64,000 bases of DNA. It comes from Ypsolopha sequella. Its lineage: Eukaryota > Arthropoda > Insecta > Lepidoptera > Ypsolophidae. The translations under genes and the position numbers were made by a program. The DNA lies in NCBI GenBank assembly GCA_934047225.1, contig OW203984.1, positions 8,627,201-8,691,200 on the forward strand, read 5' to 3'. The stretch's first letter is position 1; every line of letters begins with the position of its first letter. The notes beneath the pieces were generated by a model that searched no databases, was not told the origin of the DNA, and saw only the letters and a program-made list of their open reading frames with translations. This document shows, piece after piece, positions 1 to 11,586 of this stretch.

Positions 1-1515
1 CCAATTTTTTTTTTTTGCTAAGCCAACAATCCGCTGCCTTTGTACTGAACTTGGCCCCTTTTCACGTTTATGTTTTTGGTGGGATGTTATTTATTCTCGT
101 AAAGTTGTATTTAAATACTTATGAATATTTTTTCAATGCAAGTGTTCGTAAAGACTTATTTTATGTTCATCAAAACTGTTCGTAAAATGATTTTTACCGT
201 ACTCGAGCTTTATTTTTATTTTCTTTTATTTATTTACAGGAAGTTGGCTAACCTGCAACCTTTCCTTGTGTACCAAACATATATAATACATTTTTTTCAC
301 TGTTTAACTGCTCTGGATAGTCATTTCTTTTGAGCTAGTTTAAATTTTGAGTTCACATCACTTTAAATTCACATTGATTTTAAAGGGAAGAAATTGTAGT
401 TTTGATGTAATTACAAATTGGAAAATAATATTTCGGGTCACTTAAAAGTTCGTGTAAGCGGCAAAAGTCATTATTATCAAATACATTGCTCAGAGGTTAT
501 ATTAATACTCGTAGTTCTTTGTTTCGCACACAAACAAATTTCGAAGCTTTGGAACGTACCGATTTTTTCCGTCAACTTGGCAAATTGCGTGCACAGAAAA
601 AAAAAGTCCGCCCGCGTAATGTTTAGATCTGAGATTTGGAGTATTTTTTGTTTGTTTGTTGCCTTAGATAATCTGGAATTTAATTGATAAATCATTGGAT
701 TTAACCCCGCCAGATTGCAGAGGCTATAATTGCAAATGATAGGCTCTTGCCCCTTGCCGCCAAAATCAAGAAATAAATACCTGAATACTTACGAAAACAT
801 TCTTCAGTGGAAAAATACAGCCCAAATAAATTCATGTAAGTCGATCCGTCTTTAAACTTAATTATGAATTCAACTATAACAATAGTTACAAATCTAGAAA
901 AAATACATAATAAAAATGCCGCGCCTACATCAAAATAAACAAAATTCCACGCAGCCCAGCGCTCCGCTTGTGCTGCGTTCGTATTGGCAGTTCTTCAGTT
1001 CTTCATAGCCATTAAAATTATTTACTAATAGGGGCTTGAGCTGCAGACGACTGTACAAATCAGTCTGGCTTTACTGCAAACTAGCAGGCTAACACAACAA
1101 ATTACACGCCATATATTGCTCGGCTGCACATTTAGTCCACTTTATATAAGAACGTTTATGCCGTAGCATTTCTACAAATAGTGTGTGACTCCCCCTTCAC
1201 CCTCGAATCCACACCGTGTCACGAAATGCCAGCCTTGTCTCACAATAGAAAGATTGTCACACAAGATGTTTGCTATTGTGGGCATAGCGTCTATGATGGT
1301 TAAAATCCATTTGATGCCTTTATCGTCTGTAATTGCATTTATTACAGCCAGTGTGAACATAAGGTTTTTTTCTTATTTGCCCCGTTTAGAGTCGCAAAGG
1401 ATGCCAAACGGGTCACTTATTAAGCCTTTGCTGTCTGTCCGTCCTTTCGTCCACCTGTCACAGAGGTCTACAACTTTGATGTTGCTATGGCATCTATATT
1501 GTTATTTACAATATT
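1..1515. other. AT-rich stretch with no recognised gene
   Basis: I see no gene here. The short open frames have no recognisable motifs. A minus-strand frame at 1360-1172 (62 codons) is less AT-rich and reads somewhat like protein. It has no AG acceptor next to it and I cannot match it to a family, so it is not called. Confidence 0.5.
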
Positions 1516-1646
1516 ATATATTTATATAAAAACACTCATTAAAATAATTATTTCCAGATATATTTCGACATATTTTACAGTCGGCGTCAGTGGAATACGA
1601 CTATATACTAATAATTATTTTAATAAGTGTTTTTATATAAATATAT
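1516..1646. repeat. Palindromic repeat (MITE-like)
   Basis: Arms of about 36 bp (around 1516-1551 and 1611-1646) are inverted copies with one or two mismatches, starting atatatttatataaaaaca. They flank about 60 bp of unrelated sequence. No coding potential is visible. Confidence 0.7.
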
Positions 1647-2818
1647 AATGTTAACTGAATAAAAAAAAACAAATAAGTTATATTTAATTAGTTATTTACA
1701 ATAATGAATGTACCTAGATTGCACCCTTATTGTGTGGTAGTACGGCACCCTTTGTGCGCGAGCCTGACTTGCTCTTAACCAGTTTTTTCCAGTCTTATCT
1801 TTCGATAACCAGACGGTTAGTTTAAGTCTAAATAATTAATCAAAAAGTTATCCTTCAGATTCTACAACGCTAAACTTTAATCAAGATGGAAGCAGAATAA
1901 CCAAGGCATTGTCCAAGTCCCGTCCAGTAATAAATTGCCTCCCGCCAATAGTTCCGGGGTGGTGCAATCATCGATTTTCTTAGCATCCGCAAATTGTGAA
2001 ACTTTCCCTCTATTGTGTATCGAGCAAAGGTATCTGAAGTTTGCCTCAGGGATGCTGGAGAGTGCCTTGACACTTTGACGTTCCAGCACTATAGCACTGA
2101 GGAATACAAAGCGATATCATTTTGCTCGGTGCCGTACGTCAATAGCGTTTGACGCTCAAAATTTCTTATTGAAGCTTGATATAATACATACTGTAAATGC
2201 GCTTTAAAGCAGCTGTAGCTTTGACAGACGAATACGTGTATATCAATGATAAACTCTTGCAACAATTTTCTTACTTATAAAACACATAACAATACACCTC
2301 TCCACCAGCAGTGGGACAGAATGGAAACTACATAAATTAAGATAACGAGGTAAGTATATAAAATGAGTCAAAACGATTTGCATGGGTTCTTCAATCAGAG
2401 GTTAGTCATAGCAGGCAAGTGTCTCAAGGTAGGCTTTGTTTTGTTCCGTTGCTGATTTATAAATAATAATTCCCATTGTTCACACACAAATAAATTTCCC
2501 AATTTTCCCCATCTGTTCAAGCTCTTGATAAATTTAAAGAAATCTTTCGGCTTTTTTCGTTGATTGTCACTTCAAATGGCATGGAACGTGTCTCATATCG
2601 TGTTTGATATTCTGGATTGTACACAAGTGCAGATACAAAAACCAAGAGGTATATTAAATAACATGGTTCGAAAGAATGTATCTTAAAACCGAAATGAATT
2701 CTTATTATCCAAAAATCATACCATGAGGCATGATCAAGTTATTTGTTTATGGAATAACTTTGTAAAGATGGAAAATAACACAATTTTTGTTTGGTTTTTA
2801 TTTTTTGTTTAATTAAAA
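1647..2818. other. No recognised gene
   Basis: I see nothing I can name. A minus-strand frame at 2089-1877 (about 70 codons) has mixed composition and might be a decayed coding fragment, but it carries no family motif and no clear splice borders. Confidence 0.4.
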
Positions 2819-2932
2819 CAGTGTATAAAACTTATTTTCGTAATATATTTCGGCCCACTTTGGGGCCGGCATCTGTCGAAGTGGGCCGAAATATATTTCG
2901 AAAATAAGTTTTATACACTATTTTAATAAAAC
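2819..2932. repeat. Near-perfect palindrome
   Basis: The arm begins cagtgtataaaacttatttt. It is inverted at the right end and surrounds a short centre with the GC-rich motif tttcggcccacttt. The form is that of a foldback MITE. Confidence 0.75.
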
Positions 2933-2967
2933 AAAAAATAAAATAAAATAAATGCTCTATGTAGCAA

Positions 2968-3237
2968 TATACAAGGTGACTTTTTGATCATCGTCCAAAT
3001 TCATACTGGTGGCTTGGTAAGTGATCAGTATCATGGATCAATAACAATTTTGGCAAAATTCGTAAAATGAAATTTCGACTCCCCATAGTGATTCACTCGG
3101 GACTGGAACTGAATTTCTATGGGAAGCCGAAATTTCATTTTACGAATTTCACAAAAATTGTTACTGATCCAAGACACTGATCACTTATCGAGCCTCCAGT
3201 ATGAATTTGGACGATGATCAAAAAGTCACCTTGTATA
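2968..3237. repeat. Foldback MITE, about 270 bp
   Basis: The left arm starts tatacaaggtgactttttga and the right arm is its inverted copy ending tcaccttgtata. The arms exceed 100 bp with scattered mismatches. A diverged relative with the same start (tacaaggtgac, then 'ttcatactg') is visible from about 5868 to 6110. Confidence 0.8.
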
Positions 3238-4032
3238 TATATATTTGTTTTCAATTTTTGTTTGGGAATTCCATGAGATATTAATTGAATAATCTGACGC
3301 CGTTATATCGTATTGATGACGTAATTTTTACAAATCCTTGAAGTTACTGGTGCGTGATAAAAAAAAATGTTTCAAAGGTGAAACGCACCGACAAGTGAAA
3401 ATTTTTCCCCCCACTGCCGGGGTGTTGCGGGCTAATGAGATGAGGGTACTAAGCAAGGAAATAGAGAATAGGGATAGAAATAGGAATTAGGGACAGGATG
3501 GAATGACATTTGTAATATTAGTGCAATTGCACTGATGTGTTGGCGAAAAAGGTTTGCCTTCATTACACAATACGATACGGAACCCTATAAACTTTATGGT
3601 AAATACATGCCGACAAAAAATACGTGACAAAAAAAGCCGCGAAAATGGTAGCGCCTGGCTAACAATTCGCGGCTCCCACTGAGTACGGAACCCTAATATC
3701 TTGACCGCTATATTTTTCTGTAATGTTTACATAATCACCTATTACCATGATTTTTTTGATATTTTTCGGTCCTCTCATGAACATGATAACGTTAAAAAAG
3801 CTACTTTTTCGAAAGTATTTTGTATGGAGGTCCAACAGGTTTAAAGAAATTTTAGTTTTACAAAAAACAGTGGTGGGAAAGAGCTGTTGTTTTTTCTCAG
3901 TCAGCAATACATATTTAGTTGTTTGATTATTTAAATTTAAACTGAAAGTTAAATATGTCATTCAGTGATGATGAAATAATACTGTTTCATTTGCTCACAA
4001 TCGAAGTGAAAAGTAGAGTGTTGAACTCGGCT
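3238..4032. other. No gene; scraps of dispersed repeat
   Basis: No coding frame is recognised. The part around 3540-3710 carries the phrases 'ggtagcgcctg' and 'tacggaaccctaat'. These recur inside the repeats at 8.1-8.7 kb and 56.5-57.5 kb, so it is a decayed copy of that common element. Confidence 0.45.
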
Positions 4033-4256
4033 ACAAACGAGCCATATTAACACCGATTCGGCGCAACACACCTTGACTTAATTGACAGGACTAAAATTAA
4101 TTTGAGTGTTCTGTCCTTTTCTTTCTGTATCGAAAAGACAAAGACGGGACGCTCAAAATAAGGTTAGTCTTGTTAGTTGTGTTGCGCCGAATCGACCCAA
4201 TTACCTCGCAAAGGCTCACAGGTAGCTAAATATCTCGTGTAATATGGCTCGTTTTA
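4033..4256. repeat. Nested inverted repeats (MITE inside inverted flanks)
   Basis: The inner element, about 4053-4196, has ends ccgattcggcgcaacaca and its inverse. Related copies lie at 49417-49652 and 53281-53436. Outside it is a second inverted pair, acgagccatatta (about 4037-4049) and taatatggctcgt (4240-4252). The inner element appears to be inserted in the loop of an older foldback. Confidence 0.7.
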
Positions 4257-6609
4257 TGCACTCGTATAACAATCTACTATTAGTGAATGACTGCAGTTAC
4301 ATTTGAAGTCGGTTACTATTTCTTTGTTAAAAGTTTGTTTTATTATATTATCTCGAATCGAGAAGAGGAGTGTAACACGAAGTAGCAACGAATCGCCGAA
4401 GTTTGACATTCGCATTATACATTCACAAGAGAAGCAAAACGTGAAGCGCCTGAAAATGTATTCCGGTTTTGATTTGCTACGTATTGAATGAGAAGTTTGT
4501 TTGGAATACGGAATTTTGGTTCGCAAACACGAATCATATTACGTCGTTACTTACGCGACACGACATTTAACATAACTGGTAGATTAGATTTTGTTTTGAA
4601 ATTACATTAGAATTGGTTCATGAATTAATACCCTATGTGTATAGGGTATGGTAATCATGATCACTGGTAAGTGGTAAATTTATCGCAATTAGAGCAATAA
4701 GTGGTAATTAAATCAATCTACCAGGCAGTTTTGGAATAAGCTTATGAAATGAAATATATTTATTTATGTAATGTAGACATCGGATACACTTATGACAGGT
4801 CTGTTTTAATGTAATATAAGTAAATAATACTTGTATAATAGTTTTATATAGTAAATAAGGATTTGGGGAAAAATAAAGTTTAGATTTACTTAAATTTTAA
4901 TAAAATAATACACTTGAATAAAATAAAAAATAAAGGAATAAGTAATAAAAATAAAGGAATAAGGAATAGGTAAATATAATGCAATAAATATAATTATATA
5001 TGCCTATCTCCGCCCATTCGATTAAGAAACGAGTCTATAGTAGCTACCTGACATTGAGCACGTCCCTAGATTGTTTATGCGATGTTACATTATAACACCG
5101 CGATTCTGCGCTGCGATAGGCCCAATTTATTATAAAACAACTGGAAACCCAATCAACAACAGAGACGAGAAATAAGCCCCCTTTGTCCTGATTGGCCTTC
5201 AACTCGCATTACCGAGATGACGCAACCGAGGTTCATGAAGAAATTGTTAGTTGAAAGTATTATATTTATAGACGATATTTTTGATGGTCGTAGATAAAGT
5301 ATTGTTTGCAAGTAAACATAATTAGACAATATCGCTCCGCTGGTCATCGCACCTATTTTTTGACTTTTAGTGAAATATTTTCGATTTCATACTTTAAATT
5401 CGCCCACTCTGTATTTTTAGTCGCCCGCTTTGGTATTTATTTTGGACACTTGAAGTCGCTAATAATATTTTTATTCGCCCGATTAATAATTTACCAATAC
5501 GAAATACACGCAGGCAAAATGGCAAGCAAACAACTAATGTATTCATAAATGTATGACTCGAGTATCATCCTTTGTTATTATAATAATCTTACATGGCAAA
5601 TTGCTGGAACTGTATCATAACATAAACAACAATTTAAACTCGAAATAGCAATCCAAGAAACTTTAACTGCACAATTACTAGCTGTCTCAGCTACTAAACC
5701 CACAAAAGCAGTTCAGCTTAAACATGGTAACTTTATGGATTAGCGTCAACAAAACGAACAACAAACTCTATTAGTAATATGTTATAAGTTGGGACGGTGA
5801 GAACTTGAGTGTTATAATGAGTGTGTGGGTGACAATCTGCATATTATCATCCGTCATACAAGGTGACATTATTTTTATTTCGCCATATTCATACTGAAGA
5901 CTCGGTAAGTGCTCAAGGTTCGATGACCCTTTTTGTGAAATTCTTTATTATCTATTATTTTTGTGTTCCCTACAAACACAAGCCCAGCCCTGAGTCAATT
6001 ACTATCCCAGGTCAACATTTTGTTCTGCAAAATTAGCAAAAAAATATCGGTCCGTGATATACCTATACTTACCAAACGCCCATCATGAGTTTGGCTGCAA
6101 AAATTAATAATATCTTATATATATAGAGTATAAATAGAACTATACATACCTCCTCTACCAGTCATACTGAACAAATCTCTGAAAAAAAAAATACCTGCGC
6201 AAATTTTCAGAGGAGTAATTTAAGGAGTAACTGTAACTTTATCTCGTAGGAGGAAGGTCTATTTTACAACGCTGCGCGTAAACAGCTGTTTCACGGTCGA
6301 CACTGCCTCAAAAAACGCCCGTATGTCCATACGTTAGGGTTCACGCATTTTTGTTTTAAACTTAAATAACTAATGGTTTGCGCGGGTACTTTCCTGGAAA
6401 AGTGTTCAGTATGATTGGTAGAATATGTGCTTTCATTTAAAGGTAGTGGAGTATATTTACATCCGGTATATTTAGATAAGTTCTTATCACTCACTGACCG
6501 ACTCATCCCCGCCCAACCCAAGCTTTTGGACCCAGAAAGCTGACATTATACACAAGAGGTCCGCTTTATAATGTATACGGCGACATATCGCAAGCCGTGA
6601 TTTTTTTTT
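4257..6609. other. No recognised gene; decayed repeats
   Basis: No supported gene. The region has A/T-rich segments (4740-5000) and a partial repeat with 'cgcccactctg' and 'cgcccgctttgg' phrases (5340-5550). A diverged inverted-repeat element lies at about 5868-6110. A fragment at about 6488-6560 resembles the unit of the 53.8-kb tandem array ('gactcatc...gcccaa...cttttggaccnagaaagctga'). Confidence 0.45.
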
Positions 6610-6900
6610 ATGTGGCCTGCTGCTGGGCAAAGGCCTCCCTTTATATCGCGGTCCTGTGCTACTTTCCACCATTCTTAACCTAAGCAGAAACAACCTAGGT
6701 CTGTTGGTAGGTATTCTAACTGGCCACTGCAGGCTTAACAGATATCTGTCAATAATGAAGATACAGGAGGATCCCTCGTGGACGCACTGCGGCGAGGAGG
6801 AAACGAGTAAACATTACTCAGGAGAATGCTTCATATATTCTAGCCTAAGATGGGAGATACGGTGATGACCACATCAAGGAGAAAGATCTCAAGTATATTG
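6610..6900 (+). pseudogene. LINE (non-LTR retrotransposon) 3' ORF fragment
   Basis: The frame from 6656 reads a leucine- and asparagine-rich stretch with 'GHCRLNRYL', followed by a cysteine/histidine segment (W-T-H-C-G-E-E-E-T-S-K-H-Y). This is the typical layout at the C-terminus of Jockey/I/R1-like ORF2 proteins, after RNase H, where a short zinc-binding motif precedes the 3' UTR. Only about 70 codons remain; no reverse transcriptase core is present. It lies directly upstream of unrelated repeats. Family assignment within non-LTR elements is inferred. Confidence 0.6.
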
Positions 6901-7206
6901 AGTACTCAGATGATGATGTTGAGGTGGGACGCCTGCTGGGCTCAGGCGGATGGTCGGTAAAAATAAAAATGAATGGAGCGGGCGTCGAAATTATAATTTC
7001 GTTTAATTTCACGGCTTTGACAATTGGCAAGAGAGTGGCCTCCCTAATGCGGCGCGTGAGAGACAGTCCCAGCAGCCTTCTCAACACCATACTGGATCGG
7101 ATGGATTGTCAAGTTATGCGGCACTGGAACTTCTTACATATGGGGTCCAGAGCTGCAATGTTTAACATTAAATAAAGTTTTCAAGTGTTTTCAAGTGTTT
7201 TCAATT
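6900..7206. other. No recognised gene
   Basis: The plus frame 6924-7175 stays open for 83 codons without known motifs. It may be LINE-derived 3' sequence. It ends in an imperfect 'gttttcaagt' triplication at about 7177-7204, just before the next repeat. Confidence 0.35.
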
Positions 7207-9051
7207 CGCTACAAGTATTCAACCTTTTTTATATATTTTTAGTCTTTCTTTATCGTTGGCTGCTTTTCTGAATTTTTGAATTCGAATATTTAGAATGATC
7301 TTGTCAGATTTTTTTTGTTATTTTTCAGATATCAAAGAAGATCGTGACAGAGGAAGGATCTGGGGGCACGGCAGTGCCCCCGCCGAGTCTCGCAAAAAAA
7401 ACGCGGAACGGCCGTACCATCCTTTTCTCGAAGCAACTCACGGCACTTTCAACCCCCCTGTATCTTCGTTGTGGGTAAAGCTAGAACTCTGAAATTTCAG
7501 TTACCAAGAGTACTTACTGAACCTACTTCTAGCCCCAAATTACAAGTTTGTACCTATATTTGATTACGAAATATCTCAAGTCAAAGTTCCCTTATTTTGT
7601 CACTGACTGACTGACACATCATCAAAAGTCTAACGGTGTTCTAGCAGGCCTACAAACTTGAAATTTTGCATGCGGTTAGTGTTAAGTATACATAGCAACA
7701 AAAAAATATAAAAATGTTATTTGCGGTTGGTAATTTAATATTTCCATACAAGGTCTATACAAAATGTATGTTTCCAGCTGCATCTATAAATTTGTATGAT
7801 ACTAGATGACGTTGGTGGTATGCTGCTTTACATTAAAGGCATCTACCACGAAAAATTCTGCCCCGTGACACTAGATGGTAAAAAGTGTAAAAAAATGTAT
7901 ACCTTTATCTCCGAAAATAAAAAAAAAGTAAAAATAAAAAATGAAACCGTTAAAGTGCGAAAAATAAAACCAATTTACTACAGACTGCCCAAAGTTAAAA
8001 CTTGTACTTGTATGTATTACCGTTCTAAAGATAGACCCTTTGTTATAATAATCTGTTTCTTGGGTAAGGAACCCTAAAAAGGGTGGTTTATAATGTTCGA
8101 CACATTCACAATTAGTCTATTTAAGAAGAGAATATCAACATTTCGTAATTAAGTCACTAAAAAAAACGGTTAAGTACGAAAAGGGTTCCGTACCCGTATA
8201 AATTGCAACAACATAGATGCCATAGCACCATCAAGGCGACAAAAAACAAAGCGATAAAACGGTAGCGCCTGACAAACAATTCGGTACCTTTTTAGGAAGG
8301 AACCCTAATTTTTATTATTTGTTATTTTACTTTAAAGTAGTCTGCCTAAATTTTCAACTTGTAGGTACTTGTATGTGTAACCGTTCTAACGATAGAGCCT
8401 TTGTTATAATAATCTGTGCTTTGGGTAAGGAACCCTAAAACACATTTAGTCTATTTAAGAAGAGGAATATCAACATTTCATAATTAAGTCGCTATTAAAC
8501 CGGCTAAGTGCAAGTCGGACTCGCTCACGAAGGGTTCCGTACTACCATCACACAATATGGGTACGAAACCCCAAATCATTCTGGTAAATACCAACAATAA
8601 AGATGACATAGCAACATCAAGGCGACAAAAAACAAGGCGCTAAAATGGTAGCGCCTGACAAATAAATCAGCCCCTTTTGAATACGGAACTGTAATATTTG
8701 TCTGTTTAAAATTGTTGTACTATAAAAATAGAGCTGAAACAAATAATTTCGAATAATTGGACCCCCCTTGGATTTGCATTTATTGAACTTTTTATGCTGT
8801 GATAGGGGCCATATTATTATTTGCCGTGATAGAGGACAAAGTAACATATATTATGTGCAAATATTTACGCGCTAAATTCACGTATAACGGCTGAAGCTGT
8901 AGCCCCCGTGATAGATGGATAGACAGCGGAGGCTTAGTAATAGGGTCACGGAACCTTAGGATACGGAACCCTAAAAATCCAGGTAAAAGGTTATTTATTA
9001 AGTTAAACTTACATGAAAAATAAAGCGGCTAATGTTGTATTATTTGTATAT

Positions 9052-9505
9052 GTGTTACCGGCCAAACCCGACTTTAGGACAAACTAGTTTTTCCTAGGCC
9101 AAACCAGTTCATCCTTTTTGCGATAGGATAATCCGGTACAGACTAGGCTCAACTGGTCTGTCCTATGGCCGATAGGAGAAACTAGCTTAACCTAGGTGGA
9201 ACTGGTTGAGCCTAATATGAATGAGTACACTTCAGGATAAACTAGTTTGATGCATATGTTACCGGCCAAACCCTATTTTAGGACAAACTAGTTTTTTCTA
9301 GGCCAAACCAGTTCATCCTGAAGTGTACTTATTCATATTAGGCTCAACCAGTTCCGCCTAGGTAAAACTAGTTTCTCCTATCGGCCGTAGAATAGACCAG
9401 TTGAGCCTAGTCTGTACCGGTTTATCCTATCGCATAAAGGATGAACTGGTTTGGCCTAGAAAAAACTAGTTTGTCCCAAAATAGGGTTTGGCCGGTAGCA
9501 TATTA
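9052..9505. mobile_element. Nested insertion made of 20-bp dyad modules
   Basis: The second OTU-element copy reads straight through this point (ttgtatatgcatcctc), so this is an insertion. Its outer ends are inverted: ttaccggccaaacccg on the left and the inverse gggtttggccggtagca on the right. A second inward copy of the left end starts near 9258, so the insertion holds a partial unit (9052-9252) plus a complete foldback (9253-9505). The interior is built from about twelve 20-bp modules, AGG-N3-AACYRGTT-N3-CCT, some directly abutting (9076-9095, 9096-9115, 9125-9144, 9145-9164, 9174-9193, 9194-9213). There is no coding capacity. Confidence 0.8.
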
Positions 9506-9617
9506 TGCATCCTCTATGATGTAGGTATATTGAAATGTCTATGTACTCGTGTGTATTCGTGTGTTGAATAAAGACCAGGTTTAGACATAACAATGTACTC
9601 TGTGGTTTAGACTGATA

Positions 9618-10032
9618 TCTGGAGATGGTTCATGTTTGTTCCATTCTTTGTCATTCTCTATGTATGGGAACATTGAGTCGTCGTATGGCATTAGGTGTGC
9701 TGAATTCGAGTATGTGGTAGCGCATTAGGATAAAATGCAACTTTATACGTGTGAAGAGCGACGAGCGTGGAGACACTTACGTTAACGCTGACCTGTACTC
9801 GACAGCAATGATGAAAACTACCACCTACGGTTTCATATCCGAACTTATGGCAGCCACCGCTTTGTATCCATTTACTTTCGAGGTGAAAAAAGGCCGTTTA
9901 AGAGAATCATTTGGTGGCGATCCTGGGACGCCAGTGAAACGGTTACGATTCTCTGGTAGTTTCTTAAGTGGTCATTATGAAGTGCTCCTTCCCGATACTA
10001 GTTTCTCTGGAGTATGTCCTTATGATCAGTAA
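9618..10032 (+). pseudogene. OTU-domain cysteine protease, broken copy
   Basis: OTU domains are deubiquitinating cysteine proteases. The nucleophile motif G-D-G-S-C-L-F-H is encoded at 9621-9650 and the C-terminal catalytic histidine context G-H-Y-E near 9970-9985, in different frames. Relative to the copy at 58754 this one lacks the first 157 bp of the region (start codon and N-terminus; the join reads gactgatatctggag). It also has a 7-bp insertion near 9755 that shifts frame. The segment 9751-10032 is open for 93 codons and retains about 18 bases missing from the other copy. Non-functional as it stands. Confidence 0.75.
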
Positions 10033-10124
10033 AAGGGAGTGGGCTTTAAGAAAATCCGTAGCTGACGTGCAAGAAATATTACCCGAGAAGAAAAAAAGGA
10101 GGACTACCTACAAAAAGAAATGAG

Positions 10125-10745
10125 ATCCCATCAAAAACATAAAATGTACAAAAATGTCGAGTCTCGTAATGCAATCTTTCCACCGTAAAAAGTTGTGAGA
10201 TCTTATGTAAAGCCAAGTCTGTTATTTTAGTTTGTATGGAAGCACCTTTTCAGTTTAGTTATTTTGGGAGCACCTATTTAACAAATGTATCATTAATTGT
10301 TTCCTAATTAGTTACCTACCAACATTAAACAACTGTATTTATATTAGTCATCTTTATTTCTCTAATAAAATATAGTGACTTGGCAATTGCAGAGCACAAA
10401 TAAAGCGCTGATGCGTAGAAATATCTTCTCAAATCGCTAACAAATTGGTATTAGGTAGATATGTTGTATATGTTGCTGTGCGATTGCGAAGTAACTATAT
10501 TTTATTAGAGAAATAAAGATGACTAATATTAATACAGTTGTTTAATGTTGGTAGGTAACTAATTAGAAAACAATTAATGATACATTTGTTAAATAGGTGC
10601 TCCCAAAATAACTAAAATGAAAAGGTGCTTCCATACAAACTAAAATAACAGACTTGGCTTTACATAAGATCTCACAACTTTTTACGGTGGAAAGATTGCA
10701 TTACGAGACTCGACATTTTTGTACATTTTATGTTTTTGATGGGAT
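10125..10745. repeat. Terminal 620-bp palindrome of the OTU element
   Basis: Arms of about 250-270 bp run from atcccatcaaaaacataaaa at the left to its inverse at the right edge. The centre is roughly 100 bp with 'gcgctgatgcgtagaaatat'. The matching structure at 59301-59931 is in the same position relative to the OTU frame and also ends the element. This makes it the 3' terminus rather than a chance neighbour. Confidence 0.85.
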
Positions 10746-11586
10746 AAATCTTTTACAAAATAACAAATTTGGTATTTGAAAAATAGAAACAGAGCGCATT
10801 TGCTCTGAGCATTGTGTAAGCCAGTTTTTCTGCATTTCCTGCGACCCTTCGGGATTTTCTAAGGGTTCTGGTTCTCCCCAGTTTGATTATTCATTTCTAC
10901 TTGAATTCCATCCGCCATCTCATACGGTTGTACCTATTGAGGCCTGATGTAAGGACCACGTCCCTGGTGAGCTAAAGCTTCCGATATTAAAATTGAAATC
11001 GCCAAGCTTCATCGACTGCTCCCGGGAACACCGGAAACACCCAAAGTCACGAAGAGACCCTTACCAGGTTTTTAGTATCTGTAGCCTAATATTCAGCATC
11101 AATTATTTTTATTCCTTAGTGTAAAGCTAGATAACGATTGCTCGTAACACCTTAATATTACTTTTTCTTTCGGATTAAGAGTTATCAAAACTTCCGTGAA
11201 ATCTTAGTTTAAAGGATCCTATAAACTAGTGTCGACAACCAAATTTAAAATCCATTATTTTATGAATAAATGCGTCGTTCAAGCTAAAAGGAAATCAAAA
11301 TCCTAAATAAGTGGAATTAGGCATAATCATTTTTTTGATCTAATAAGTTCCTTTGTACCGATACTCTTCTGATATTATTGTTCTTTTGTATCATATTTTT
11401 CTTACTTCGGTTTTGTTATTTTTGTGTATTTAAAGATAAATTATACGGTTTATTCATCCAGGTTTACCTCTTTTTTTGGCTGTCACCAGGCTTGCCTGGT
11501 GGCAGTCCAAATTTAGGTCGAAATTACGTTCGTTAATATGTAGTGGCAAAAAACATAAAATTATTTAAAAAAAATAACGCTACAAG

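Larger units (their letters stand above)
7360..10745 (+). mobile_element. OTU-protease-bearing element, copy 1
   Basis: The element begins ctgggggcacggcagtgccc, a short GC hairpin, and ends at the outer edge of a 620-bp palindrome (…gatgggat). The same two ends bound the second copy at 55961-59931. Left to right it holds a non-coding 5' region with several internal copies of the 'ggtagcgcctgacaaacaa' and 'ggttccgta' phrases, a 450-bp nested insertion absent from the other copy, a broken OTU-domain frame, and the terminal palindrome. Target: either no duplication or only AT. The class is uncertain. OTU proteases are known passengers of some Helitrons, but no replication protein is present, so it would be non-autonomous. 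Confidence 0.8.
7207..11586 (+). mobile_element. TGTAGC...GCTACA repeat, copy 1, split by the OTU element
   Basis: The sequence at 7207-7359 and 10746-11586 together matches the uninterrupted copy at 13219-14216 almost base for base. The join in that copy reads gaaggataaatc. Near the right end is a hairpin, CACCAGG-CTTG-CCTGGTG. The first few bases of the left terminus are missing here (it begins at ttcgctacaag). The 3.4 kb between the two halves is a later insertion. No protein is encoded that I can recognise. Confidence 0.8.

Noticed and set aside
1172..1360. Possible isolated exon on the minus strand
   Set aside because: It reads somewhat like protein but has no acceptor AG adjacent, no matching neighbour and no known motif.
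7796..8077. 93-codon Lys-rich frame in the 5' part of OTU element copy 1
   Set aside because: The equivalent frame is broken in copy 2, and the sequence is made of common dispersed-repeat phrases.
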